Positions 1-8,070 of a stretch of 64,000 bases of DNA are shown here, in pieces. Each line of letters begins with the position of its first letter. Position 1 is the stretch's first letter. The stretch is from Capnocytophaga gingivalis ATCC 33624. GTDB lineage: Bacteria; Bacteroidota; Bacteroidia; Flavobacteriales; Flavobacteriaceae. The stretch is taken from assembly GCF_000174755.1 (NCBI RefSeq), contig NZ_ACLQ01000003.1, positions 1-64,000 of the forward strand, read 5' to 3'. The notes below the pieces were generated by a model that saw only the letters and a list, made by a program, of their open reading frames with translations, made no database searches and was not told the origin of the DNA. The translations under genes were made by a program, and so were the position numbers.

Positions 1-531
1 CAGGAGAGTTTTTATCTGCGACCTTAACAAGGCTTGTTAGTTCAAAATTCTTTATGGCATCTCGAGTAAACTCTCCAGAGAGTGCTATCAAGTCTCCCTC
101 TTTGTCTATAAAAAAGATAGTAAACTTATCCCGATCTCCTGAAATAGCCGCATCTACCCCACGAGCAGCATAAGTTCCTCCTGAAAGGTTGGAATAATTT
201 ACTCTTAGCTTTGTCCCATTCTGTTCATAGAATTTGTAAAGAAATCCATCAAAATTTTTCAGTGGGTCTTTATCTCCAAGACTGGTTTTAATAAGTTCTA
301 ACTCTCCAGTGGTAAAGAGCAAACCAGGGAGTGGCTGTACTATAGGAGGTTTTGTTCCTCCATAGATAGTCGCACCTCCATCAGCCATCTTTTGAATAAG
401 GTCTTGAGAGACAACTTTAGTAACCTCTTGAGAGAAAGTATTGTTTACAATTTCTCCTTTTTTTTCGTTGTTGTCATCTGACTTAGAGCAGGATACTAGG
501 GTAAACAAAGCGCATAAATGGTTCTTTTCAT
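1..531 (-). pseudogene. Frameshifted lipoprotein, first of three tandem paralogues (3' end beyond window)
   Basis: The ATG at 531 reads MKRTIYALC and then hits a stop after 11 codons. Another frame, entered at about 516, is open to the left edge and starts ALFTLVSCSKSDDN, the same lipoprotein signal end and lipobox as the two neighbours at 590 and 1450. It then carries their family motifs (G-T-x-P-P-I near the middle, KFYEQNGTKLR, a late LSGEFT). Compared with the paralogue at 1450-2130, about 19 bases between two GCTTTGT repeats are missing, which explains the frameshift. I found no in-frame ATG that would restore a signal peptide. It could be a sequencing error, but a deletion between direct repeats fits better. 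Function unknown. Confidence 0.7.
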
Positions 532-589
532 TTTTTTATCTTTTAATTGTTGTTATACACGAAATTAATTTTACTTATTCACTCATGAG

Positions 590-1228
590 TTAGTCTCTAG
601 GGTAATTTTGTTTTTTTACAGCCAATTTACTTTGACTTACCCAAATACGTATAGTCCCTTCGGGAACCATTCTGTTACTGGTATCTCCTATTTTTTCTAT
701 TTTAAGAAACCCATACTGAAAATCCTTGATCCCTTGGGGAGTAATTTCGCCTGAGAGTACAGACACATCACGAGTTTTTATTTCCAAATCAGTAATATCC
801 ATATCCAAATAAGCAGTAAACTTATTACCATTGCCCGAAATAATAGTCCCTCTTCCTCTCGCCTGATCATTAGCAGTAATTGATTCATTTATATAATCTG
901 TTCTTACTTTGGTGCCTTTTTGCTCATAGAACTTGAAACGATAGCTATCTATCTCTTTCCCTACAGGGTAACTATCATTCTCAAGACTGGTATATATCAT
1001 CTCTAAGATACCAGTGGCGAATATCCCCTCTATATTGGGAGGATTGATTCCCTCATTAATAGTCATTCCATTAGCGTTCATCTTAGCTATATATCCCTCT
1101 GGAATAATAGCTTTGGCTTCTGCTGGAATATCAAATCGTTTAGGCTCATTACTATCTGACTTAGAACAGGAAACCATCACAAATAGGGCACATACTGCCA
1201 CACAAAATACATAGATTGTTCTTTTCAT
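590..1228 (-). CDS. Hypothetical lipoprotein, paralogue 2
   Basis: A 212-aa exported protein. Residues 1-20 are a lipoprotein signal (MKRTIYVF start, lipobox VMVSC, Cys21), followed by a short Ser/Asp linker, so it should be an acylated envelope protein. The body shares with its two neighbours the blocks AKAIIPEGYIAKM, EGINPPNIEGIF, RFKFYEQKGTKVR, a GxGTIISGNGNKFT beta-rich stretch and GEITPQGIKDFQ. I recognise no enzymatic motif; the fold looks beta-rich. A TACCTTTG promoter element lies just upstream at 1258-1265. Together with the genes at 1 and 1450 it forms a tandem family made by local duplication. Confidence 0.75.
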   Translation of the reverse strand: MKRTIYVFCVAVCALFVMVSCSKSDSNEPKRFDIPAEAKAIIPEGYIAKMNANGMTINEGINPPNIEGIFATGILEMIYTSLENDSYPVGKEIDSYRFKFYEQKGTKVRTDYINESITANDQARGRGTIISGNGNKFTAYLDMDITDLEIKTRDVSVLSGEITPQGIKDFQYGFLKIEKIGDTSNRMVPEGTIRIWVSQSKLAVKKQNYPRD

Positions 1229-1257
1229 TCTTTGTTCTCTTTTTATTATAGTGGGGG

Positions 1258-1265
1258 CAAAGGTA
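1258..1265 (-). promoter_or_regulatory. Promoter -7 element for lipoprotein paralogue 2
   Basis: On the minus strand this reads TACCTTTG, matching the Bacteroidota -7 consensus TAnnTTTG, about 30 bases upstream of the start at 1228. No good -33 TTTG is visible at the usual distance. Confidence 0.5.
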
Positions 1266-1449
1266 ATGATTAACGATCAATATTTGATAATTAGTAATAA
1301 AAAATTAACAATAAAGTTGTTTAGCTTTTATCATTCTTCCCTCAGTAACTCTTTTCTTGGGACTTCTACTTGTAGCTCTTTTATACAAAAAACTTCTCTT
1401 GACCATGTATCAATGAAGAGAAGTTTTACCTTGGAAAACAAGAGATCTT

Positions 1450-2130
1450 CTAGTACAGAGTTTCCCTCCTGGCTATTCCTTCGTGCTGGAAAATACGATA
1501 AACTCCTACTTTCATTATTTGGTTATTGGTATCTTCCTTTTCAGTAACCGTAAGAGTAAGCAACAAATCCTTGATCCCTTCAGGAGTAATTTCACCTGAA
1601 ATTAGAATTATATCATTGTTCTTTACACCTTCCGTATGAGCTGCGTGATTTAGGAAAACAGTGAAGTTGTTACCACTACCTGAAATAATAGCTCCAGAGC
1701 CTGTGGCTATGTCATTTACTCCAAATTTCAGCGCTCTGTAATCCGATTTTAGCTTTACACCATTCTGCTGATAGAACCTATACTTGTAATTAACAGCTTT
1801 ATCTCCTTTAGTAAAACCTTTTTCACCAGGATCGCTAGAATAATGGAATCGTAAGTTATCAAGCAAATAGATACCTTCAATATTAGGAGGGTTTGTTCCT
1901 TCATAAATAGGCATCCCTTGAGCTCTTATTTGGTGGAGCGTTTCCTCTGGTATAATAGCTTTAGCCTCCACAGGAATATTTAGACTTTTGCTATTATTCC
2001 CATTGGTACTTCCATTATTATTCTGATTGTTCCCATTATTATATCCTCCATTGTCCACTGACTTAGAACAAGAAACTAAAGCAAACAAGGCAAATACCCC
2101 TGCACAAAGTGCATGCATCACTCTTTTCAT
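1450..2130 (-). CDS. Hypothetical lipoprotein, paralogue 3, with Asn-rich linker
   Basis: A 226-aa lipoprotein. The ATG at 2130 is preferred over an upstream one at 2160 because it directly begins the signal peptide MKRVMHALCAG and matches both paralogues; the -7 element at 2158-2165 overlaps the longer start. The lipobox ends ALVSC (Cys21). Residues about 26-46 are an Asn/Gly-rich flexible linker missing from the neighbours. The rest follows the family: AKAIIPEETLHQI, EGTNPPNIEGIY, YRFYQQNGVKLK, GAIISGSGNNFT, GEITPEGIKDL. Function unknown. The linker suggests a domain held away from the membrane, which is inference. Confidence 0.75.
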   Translation of the reverse strand: MKRVMHALCAGVFALFALVSCSKSVDNGGYNNGNNQNNNGSTNGNNSKSLNIPVEAKAIIPEETLHQIRAQGMPIYEGTNPPNIEGIYLLDNLRFHYSSDPGEKGFTKGDKAVNYKYRFYQQNGVKLKSDYRALKFGVNDIATGSGAIISGSGNNFTVFLNHAAHTEGVKNNDIILISGEITPEGIKDLLLTLTVTEKEDTNNQIMKVGVYRIFQHEGIARRETLY

Positions 2131-2157
2131 ATTTCTATTTTTTAAGGTTATCAAGGG

Positions 2158-2187
2158 CAAAGATAATATTTAATATCTGATAATCAA
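2158..2187 (-). promoter_or_regulatory. Promoter for lipoprotein paralogue 3
   Basis: Minus strand TTG (2185-2187), 19 bases, then TATCTTTG (2158-2165). This fits the Bacteroidota -33/-7 pattern and places transcription start just upstream of the ATG at 2130. Confidence 0.65.
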
Positions 2188-2230
2188 TAATTAATGACAA
2201 ATAATTAACAACATAATTATTAGTAATTGA

Positions 2231-3784
2231 TTACTTATTTTTAGCCATCAACTTCGCACTTTCCACTAAGCGGACAAACTCCTTTCGATAGCCCTCTTCA
2301 TCCTTGCCAAAAGCATTCTTAGCCAATTCCACCACTTGGTCATAAGAAGCGTTGGCTTTGTACTCGGAGTCTCTTAGTAGCAAACCAAACTCAGCCACTG
2401 CAGTAGCAAAGCGAAAATCCTCAGAAGTCTCAGATAGCTTTTTGAGATTAAAGATCAAAGGCTCTACCACTTCTCGACTGGCTGCATTGGTTTCCTTAGG
2501 GTCTTTGTAGCGGATTTTTAGAAAAGCTATCTCATTCCCCTTTCCTATTTCATTGAGCTGACTATCTTGATAACGAAGGGAAGAGGTTACTTTTCCTTCG
2601 GAAGGGACAATCTCATAAATAGCTGTAATTGTATGTCCTGCCCCTACTTCACCGGCATCCTTCTTGTCGTTGGTGAAATCCTCATTGGTAAGCATACGGT
2701 TTTCGTAGCCTAAGAGCTTGTATTGCTTTACATACTTAGGGTTAAACTCTATCTGTAACTTCACATCCTTGGCTACCGTAAAGAGGGTACCTCCAAATTC
2801 ATTGACCAACACCTTTTTCGCTTCAGTAAGATTATCTATATAAGCATAGTTGCCATTGCCACTATCGGCTAAGGTTTCGGCCATATCGTCTCGGTAATTG
2901 CCCATACCAAAGCCCAATACGGAGAGATACACCCCTCCCTCACGTTGTTTCTCGATAAAAGCTTTAAGATCATTAGGATTGTTGATACCTATATTAAAAT
3001 CACCATCAGTAGCCAGAATGATACGGTTGTTTCCTCCTTTGATAAAAGCCTTATGTGCTTGCTCATAAGCCAGCTGGATTCCCTGCTCTCCGGAGGTTGC
3101 TCCACCTGCCTCAAGGCCGTCCAATACCTTTTCTATCTTCTCTAGTTCCCTAACTGAAGTAGGCTCTAGCGCTACTCGTACACCACTGGCATAGGTTACG
3201 ATACTCACCTTATCCTGCGCCTTGAGATTGTGGAGCAAGAGCTTTAAGGACGATTTCAACAAGGGGAGCTTGTTGTAATCGATCATAGATCCAGAGATAT
3301 CAATGAGGAATACTAGATGAGAAGGAGGTGTTTGGGAGAGGTCTAAGGGCTTTGTCTTAAGGCCAATGCACAGGAGCTGATGTGCTGCATTCCATGGGGC
3401 AGGTGCCTGCTCATAGCTCACTCGCAAGGGAGAGGGTGTTTGTGCATCGGGGGTAGGATATTCATAATCAAAGTAGTTGATCATTTCTTCAATACGCACA
3501 GCATCCTTAGGCGGGAGAGTGCCCTGCTGTATCATACGGCGAATATTGCTATAAGCTGCTCTATCGACATCTACCGAGAAGGTAGAGACAGGCTGGGAGG
3601 CTACCTCCACAAACGGATTTTCCTTAATTTCCCCAAAGGTCTCTCTATTCTCATCTGTAGGCACTTGCATATCCCTTATATAGGGAGGATACTGATACTC
3701 CTTACTATACATTGCCTCTTGATTATTATAACAACCCCACAGTAAGAAGCTAGCAAAAACTGTAAGAACCAGGCTTTTTCTCAT
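2231..3784 (-). CDS. YfbK-family von Willebrand factor A domain lipoprotein
   Basis: A 517-aa protein from ATG 3784; a TTG three codons upstream is less likely. A signal peptide ends in a lipobox (LLWGC, Cys18). Residues about 50-155 match the N-terminal vWF-A-associated region of the YfbK family (STFSVDVDRAAYSNIRR, RIEEMINYFDY). A VWA domain follows, with an intact MIDAS motif DISGS at about 162-166 and a later ATDGDFN. The C-terminal about 190 residues resemble the YfbK C-terminal (DUF3520) region. The family binds divalent metal and is thought to mediate protein contacts at the envelope; its exact role is unknown. It is monocistronic, with a consensus promoter at 3814-3844. Confidence 0.88.
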   Translation of the reverse strand: MRKSLVLTVFASFLLWGCYNNQEAMYSKEYQYPPYIRDMQVPTDENRETFGEIKENPFVEVASQPVSTFSVDVDRAAYSNIRRMIQQGTLPPKDAVRIEEMINYFDYEYPTPDAQTPSPLRVSYEQAPAPWNAAHQLLCIGLKTKPLDLSQTPPSHLVFLIDISGSMIDYNKLPLLKSSLKLLLHNLKAQDKVSIVTYASGVRVALEPTSVRELEKIEKVLDGLEAGGATSGEQGIQLAYEQAHKAFIKGGNNRIILATDGDFNIGINNPNDLKAFIEKQREGGVYLSVLGFGMGNYRDDMAETLADSGNGNYAYIDNLTEAKKVLVNEFGGTLFTVAKDVKLQIEFNPKYVKQYKLLGYENRMLTNEDFTNDKKDAGEVGAGHTITAIYEIVPSEGKVTSSLRYQDSQLNEIGKGNEIAFLKIRYKDPKETNAASREVVEPLIFNLKKLSETSEDFRFATAVAEFGLLLRDSEYKANASYDQVVELAKNAFGKDEEGYRKEFVRLVESAKLMAKNK

Positions 3785-3813
3785 AATTGTCAATCATTAA
3801 ATGGTTAATGGGA

Positions 3814-3844
3814 CAAATATACAACTTTTTCTCCGTTTGACAAA
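3814..3844 (-). promoter_or_regulatory. Promoter for YfbK-type VWA gene
   Basis: Minus strand TTTG (3841-3844), 19-base spacer, TATATTTG (3814-3821). This is a near-perfect Bacteroidota promoter about 30 bases upstream of the ATG at 3784. Confidence 0.75.
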
Positions 3845-3861
3845 GAATCTAGCCAATATAC

Positions 3862-4780
3862 TTAATTCATTATTTTTATTCCTACTGAGAAATAGAGGGC
3901 TGGGCTATAAATTTGCTTGGGAGCTCCCTCGAAAGTTTGGGTAAAGAAAGTGCTCAGCTTTCGCTCTTTATAGATACCCATACGCATAAGGTCTGCCCCT
4001 ATAACCAAGGGGATATGCAGGTACTTCCCTACCCTGAAATTGGGTTGTAAACCCACAATTGTATGTTGGATAAAGAAGACTGCTTTTTTGCCTTCTTTTC
4101 TCAAGAAAGCTGCGTAGATAGAAGCGTCAGCCAAGAGAGATAGCGAAAAAGTATCTCTAAAACGATAGCCTATAGCTCCCTTTCCTCCTTCTAAAAAATT
4201 ACCTTTAGTCCATCCTATCCACTGCTCTCCTTGATATTCTACAAAAGCAGTAGGAAAAACCATAGGATATCCCAAAAGGGTATTGACAAGCGTTCCTGCC
4301 CCCTATCTGCATGTGTTGGTTGCTATGCCAGATAAAAAGCAAGGCACCATTGGCAACCACATTTTCACCAATTGCAATGGATGAAAGTCTGTTTTCAGGA
4401 GTATATGTCCCCAATCCTACAGCCGTAAGCCATGACCAACGAGTACCCAGTGGTTGCAAGTGCAAGATATTAGCACTAAGGTTCATTGTCTGATAAGGTA
4501 GTCCCTCGGTAGGATTCATTTGTTGGGAAACCATATTGCCTCCCACTGTCCAAACACTTATTCGCCTATAGGGATCCTTGGCAAGCGAATCAAGATGTAT
4601 AGGCAACTGTAGGGAGAGTTCCTCTCTGAAAAGACCTTCTTTGCCCAGTATATCCGTCTTAAAGGAGACCTGAGCAGAGACAAAAATAGGTAACAGGTAA
4701 AGCCAAGCAAATAATTTATACACTTTGTCAAAGCCCTTAGACTTTGACAAAGTGTTGCAATAGAATATAGTGTTCTTCAT
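3862..4780 (-). pseudogene. Outer-membrane beta-barrel-like protein (DUF6268-like) split by a frameshift
   Basis: Two overlapping minus-strand reading frames (4205-4780 and 3862-4275) together encode one about 300-aa exported protein. The upstream frame has a signal peptide (LFAWLYLLPIFVSAQ) and a beta-rich body. It goes out of frame at a run of five C on the plus strand (4299-4303). Removing one base gives a continuous IGAGTLVNTLLGYPMVF, and the downstream frame then supplies alternating barrel-like strands to the end (YFSVGIKI). I think it belongs to the DUF6268 type of Bacteroidota outer-membrane proteins, with moderate certainty. The start is ambiguous: ATG 4780, or GTG 4723 directly before the signal peptide, because an inverted repeat occupies 4721-4754. 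It may be a pseudogene, a phase-variable gene or a homopolymer read error. Confidence 0.6.
4721..4754. repeat. Inverted repeat, CACTTTGTCAAAG arms
   Basis: CACTTTGTCAAAG (4721-4733) and its exact reverse complement (4742-4754) flank an 8-base loop. The arms match the ACTTTGCCAAAG repeat at 38453-38501 except at one position, so this is probably a dispersed palindromic element. It lies across the 5' end of the frameshifted outer-membrane gene. Confidence 0.8.
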
Positions 4781-4793
4781 TAGACATTAAAAA

Positions 4794-5837
4794 TTAATTT
4801 TTGAGCATCACTTCCTTGATATCTTTCCTCTTAGAATAAGCTACTGGTTTGGCATAACCAATGCGTAAAAGGATTTGAGGATAAAGATTTTCCTTAGGAA
4901 AATTCTCACGCAGTGTTAGATTTATTTCAGGCACTTCACAGGGTTGATTCAGGTAGGCATGAGCTATACCTGCCTGAGTAAGCAATAGCAGAAAACGTTC
5001 GAGAGTACGACCAGTCTGTATCCAAGTACGAATATCATTCCCTTCGGTGGTGAGTAGTACCATATGGGAAGAGGATTGTATCTTCTTCAGATCCGTTTTG
5101 TTTTGAGTTTTTGCTTTCAAGCTTCCCCGTACAATAGGCTCAGTGACCCAGCGAGGTAGGTTAGGTGCCCCCAACACCGCATAGCTCAATCCATCATGGG
5201 TACTCTCAGAATGTTTTTTGTTAAAACGAATCCATGAGAGGAGCTCATTCTTAAAAGCTGGGTCTGACATCTGTACGGTATTACCCTGTAGGACAGCTTG
5301 GGTAAACCTTTCAAAGAGTGGAGTGTCTTTGGCAAAGACATGAAACATCCCTGCTCCCTCAAAGGGAGATAATCCCTCATATACTTTATCAATGAGACTT
5401 TGCAACAGAGCGGGGTCGATACGCCTGTCCTGATACTCAGAACGATTGGTTTGTCGCTTCTCAATAAAAGCAGCCAAGGGATCAGGGACAACGGTATTGG
5501 ACTTGTGAAGTTCCACAGTAATCACTCCTTCCTCACTAAGGCTTACCTGAGTCTGATAATGTAGCTCAGAGGCCTTTGTGCAGAGATTCTCCAGTGCACA
5601 CCCCAAGCTGATAAAGAGCTCTCGGTGCTGACTATCCACTGCTGGGAGCGCCTTTTCGAAGTTGGGAGAGATCACTATGCTGTGGTCGAAAGTCTCAAAC
5701 CACCATGGTTGAGAATTATGTGCCGAAGGTGCTTGGGTAGCAGCCTTGATAAGGGTCATGTAATCGGAATCTTGGGCGCGACCCTTTAGGGCAACAAGCG
5801 CCATCATAAAAGTAATAGATAACATTTTGAAGTTCAT
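4794..5837 (-). CDS. Acg-family nitroreductase-like FMN oxidoreductase, exported
   Basis: A 347-aa protein. Residues about 1-21 look like a signal peptide ending in GRAQD, so the enzyme is probably periplasmic. The body carries the Acg/nitroreductase hallmarks: APSAHNSQPW near residues 36-45 (FMN-binding Ser/His loop), RQTNRSEY around the middle, and a C-terminal LLLTQAGIAHAYLNQP-type cofactor-pocket segment. Members of this family bind FMN and reduce nitro compounds or act as FMN-sequestering stress proteins, so the physiological substrate cannot be told from sequence. It lies 13 bases upstream of the frameshifted outer-membrane gene and may be cotranscribed with it. Confidence 0.82.
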   Translation of the reverse strand: MNFKMLSITFMMALVALKGRAQDSDYMTLIKAATQAPSAHNSQPWWFETFDHSIVISPNFEKALPAVDSQHRELFISLGCALENLCTKASELHYQTQVSLSEEGVITVELHKSNTVVPDPLAAFIEKRQTNRSEYQDRRIDPALLQSLIDKVYEGLSPFEGAGMFHVFAKDTPLFERFTQAVLQGNTVQMSDPAFKNELLSWIRFNKKHSESTHDGLSYAVLGAPNLPRWVTEPIVRGSLKAKTQNKTDLKKIQSSSHMVLLTTEGNDIRTWIQTGRTLERFLLLLTQAGIAHAYLNQPCEVPEINLTLRENFPKENLYPQILLRIGYAKPVAYSKRKDIKEVMLKN

Positions 5838-5913
5838 TTTATTTGTCTTTGTTTTTCAATGCAAAGTAACGACGAAAAAATGTAGAAAAAATGAACTTGG
5901 GTTCATAAATGCT

Positions 5914-5945
5914 TTTGGTAGTTTAAAAATAAAATCGTAACTTTG
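5914..5945 (+). promoter_or_regulatory. Promoter for the hypothetical gene at 6034
   Basis: TTTG (5914-5917), 20 bases, TAACTTTG (5938-5945), leaving a leader of about 80 bases before the ATG at 6034. It is a good consensus match, and the only annotated plus-strand gene it can serve is the unknown protein. Confidence 0.65.
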
Positions 5946-6033
5946 AAGGGAATATCGCCTCTTCCTTTGCGGATCGCAGCAAAAGGTTAGACATAGAAAA
6001 ACAACTGAAAAACAAGTAGATAGAAAATAGAAA

Positions 6034-6564
6034 ATGAACATCATAGAACTCATTAACCTTATCAAGCCTCGTCCTGAATTATTTATTAACGAACACGATA
6101 TATTCTGCTTAAATGCTTTCCTAAATGGTTGGTATTATCGCAATCAAGAAGAAGAGGTAAAAGCATATATACTCTATAAAGACTTTTACTATTGGTTGCG
6201 CAAGAAATATCACCTTAGGGATAGTAGAGGCTGGGCAAGTATACTTTTCTATAAGTTCAAAACCAAAGAAAAAGCTTTAGATGCTTTCTTTGAACTATTT
6301 GACATCTTTTACCAAGAACATATCTCCAGAGACTTTTTTGGCAAGGTAGAATGGCTTATTATCACATTAGAAGATGAAAACTATAATAATTTGGCTCATT
6401 TGCTGAAAGAGGATTTAAAGTACACTACCTTAGGGACAGAGCTTTGTATGAAATTACGGTTTCGCTTGACTACAATCCTACAAGAAAAAGATACATATCC
6501 AAGAGCTCATTTCTCGCTTGTAGAAGAATTATTAGGGGAACTCCATGAGAAAATAGCTCCTTAG
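6034..6564 (+). CDS. Hypothetical 176-aa cytoplasmic protein
   Basis: I do not recognise this protein. It has no signal peptide or membrane segment. It is rich in aromatic and charged residues and appears alpha-helical (LNAFLNGWYYRNQEEEVKAY, DFYYWLRKKYHLRDS, ALDAFFELFDIFYQEH). A consensus promoter lies upstream at 5914-5945 and codon use resembles its neighbours, so it is probably real. Its 3' end overlaps by four bases the convergent Crp-type regulator. The short minus-strand frame over its start (5856-6065) is not credible. Confidence 0.7.
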   Translation: MNIIELINLIKPRPELFINEHDIFCLNAFLNGWYYRNQEEEVKAYILYKDFYYWLRKKYHLRDSRGWASILFYKFKTKEKALDAFFELFDIFYQEHISRDFFGKVEWLIITLEDENYNNLAHLLKEDLKYTTLGTELCMKLRFRLTTILQEKDTYPRAHFSLVEELLGELHEKIAP

Positions 6565-7082
6565 AAAATACGCTTGCGTATTCTGCTGAGGGCTTGAGGG
6601 GTAATCCCTATATAAGAGGCAATGTATTTCAAGGGAATATTCTGAATCAGCTTAGGATCCTTTTCTAATAGATTGAGATAGATCTCTTCAGGTGATTGGA
6701 GTAAAAACTGAGCTTCACGTTGCATTTTCTCAATAAGCAAGTGCTCCAATATATCGGCTTTTATCTGGAGGTATTCCTGTTGTTGTATGAGATGATCGAG
6801 GTGCTCTCTACCAATCTTGTAGGCTGTAACCTCCTTGAGCGCTTCTATGGAGAGCAGAGAGGGTTCTCGCCTGACGAAAGAAGTGTAGGAAAGACAGAAA
6901 CTCTCTGGGAACAAGATATCTACCGTAGTTTCCTTATCGGTGGTAGGATTATAATAGAAGAAACGTACAATCCCTTCGCTTAAATAGTACAAAGAGTTCT
7001 CCACCTCACCTACACGAGTGATGAGCTGTCCTTTGGCGAAGTGTACTTCTGTAAAATATTGACTTAGGAAATCAAGGTTCAA
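6561..7082 (-). CDS. Crp/Fnr-family transcriptional regulator
   Basis: A 173-aa protein with an N-terminal cyclic-nucleotide-binding-like beta roll (residues about 15-105: AKGQLITRVGEVENSLYYL, FPESFCLSYTSF), a long linker helix, and a C-terminal helix-turn-helix at about 148-172 (IASYIGITPQALSRIRKRI). It lacks the FNR cysteine cluster, so an iron-sulfur oxygen sensor is unlikely. The ligand is unknown. Proteins of this size and type are common small Crp-like regulators in Flavobacteriia. It is separated from gldN upstream by the terminator at 7115-7144, so it is probably transcribed independently. Confidence 0.88.
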   Translation of the reverse strand: MNLDFLSQYFTEVHFAKGQLITRVGEVENSLYYLSEGIVRFFYYNPTTDKETTVDILFPESFCLSYTSFVRREPSLLSIEALKEVTAYKIGREHLDHLIQQQEYLQIKADILEHLLIEKMQREAQFLLQSPEEIYLNLLEKDPKLIQNIPLKYIASYIGITPQALSRIRKRIF

Positions 7083-7114
7083 AATTTAGGAAATAGGATA
7101 ATAAGAAATAGGTA

Positions 7115-7144
7115 AAAAAGGCTATCCTTACGAATAGCCTTTTT
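7115..7144 (-). terminator. Rho-independent terminator of the gldKLMN operon
   Basis: AAAAAGGCTAT (7115-7125) and ATAGCCTTTTT (7134-7144) form an 11-bp stem with an 8-base loop and a T tract. It lies ten bases after the gldN stop on the minus strand. The A/T symmetry means it could work in both directions. Confidence 0.85.
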
Positions 7145-7153
7145 GTATATAAT

Positions 7154-8056
7154 TTAGTAAACCCACATATCTTGTTCTCTGTCGCGGATACGCTGCTTGA
7201 TACGCTCTGCTTCCAAGAGTTGGTATAAGGCATTGTCTGGGAGGTATTTTTTGATTTCCCTATCCCCATATACGTTGTCCTCCTTATAGATAACCCCTAC
7301 GAAGCGACGAGCATTGAGCAAGTGGTCAAAAGAGACGCGGTTAGCAGAGTTCAACTGGTTGAATACCCTTGCTTTATGCAAGATATTTCTTGCAGAAGGA
7401 TACCATACCCAGAAAAGTTCTACTAAGTTAGACTGAGCATCATCAGTTCCCAATACACTCACATCGGGAGCTACTGGTGCAATTCCTAACAGACGATACT
7501 TAAGCTCTCCTTGGCGCTTGTCGAAGTACCACAACCCCTTGATTCTGTACTGTACGATATCACGAGAAGTAAGATCAGTACGTACGATATATTCAGGAGG
7601 AAGAGGCTGTCCTTGGTTAAGGATTTCATAACCAGCATCCAAAGTATCTGCCTTAGAAAGGCTATACTTAAGATCATCATAAGTTCTCTTCTCTGTAAAA
7701 TAAGAATCTACATAAGTCTCAGTAAGTCTTTTTTCCTTCATCGCTCTAAGAAGTACATCGTACAAGGAACGACGATCTGCACCAATTTCCATAGTATCAA
7801 TAGGGAATAGTAGTGGGAAATTAGCTCTTTCTTCCAAGTCAATGAGTTCCCACGTAGTAGTAGACCACATGATATCGCGATCATCTACATAACCATAAGG
7901 AAGTGGCACGTCGTTGTCAGATTCCTGTTGAGCGGCAGTCTTCTCACCTATTTCAGAAGGAACTTTTGCATTGAGTATATTTACCTGAGCAAAAGTAGTT
8001 GAAGATACTATCCACATAAAAGATAGCGTCAGGATATTCTTTAGTGCTTGTTTCAT
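7154..8056 (-). CDS. gldN: Type IX secretion ring protein GldN (PorN)
   Basis: A 300-aa exported protein. A signal peptide ends near TFAQ (residues about 20-24). The remainder carries the GldN/PorN signature: YGYVDDRDIMWSTTTWELIDLEERANFPLLFP early, then FWVWYPSARNILHKARVFN. In the type IX secretion system GldN forms, with the lipoprotein GldK, the periplasmic ring beneath the outer membrane that couples the GldL-GldM motor to cargo export and, in gliding species, to adhesin movement. It is the last gene of the operon, 14 bases after gldM, and is followed by a terminator. The length is normal for the family. Confidence 0.97.
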   Translation of the reverse strand: MKQALKNILTLSFMWIVSSTTFAQVNILNAKVPSEIGEKTAAQQESDNDVPLPYGYVDDRDIMWSTTTWELIDLEERANFPLLFPIDTMEIGADRRSLYDVLLRAMKEKRLTETYVDSYFTEKRTYDDLKYSLSKADTLDAGYEILNQGQPLPPEYIVRTDLTSRDIVQYRIKGLWYFDKRQGELKYRLLGIAPVAPDVSVLGTDDAQSNLVELFWVWYPSARNILHKARVFNQLNSANRVSFDHLLNARRFVGVIYKEDNVYGDREIKKYLPDNALYQLLEAERIKQRIRDREQDMWVY

Positions 8057-8070
8057 AATCTTATAATTTG

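Noticed and set aside
5856-6065. A 69-aa minus-strand frame over the start of the 6034 gene
   Set aside because: Phe-rich translation of an AT-rich promoter region overlapping a better-supported gene start.
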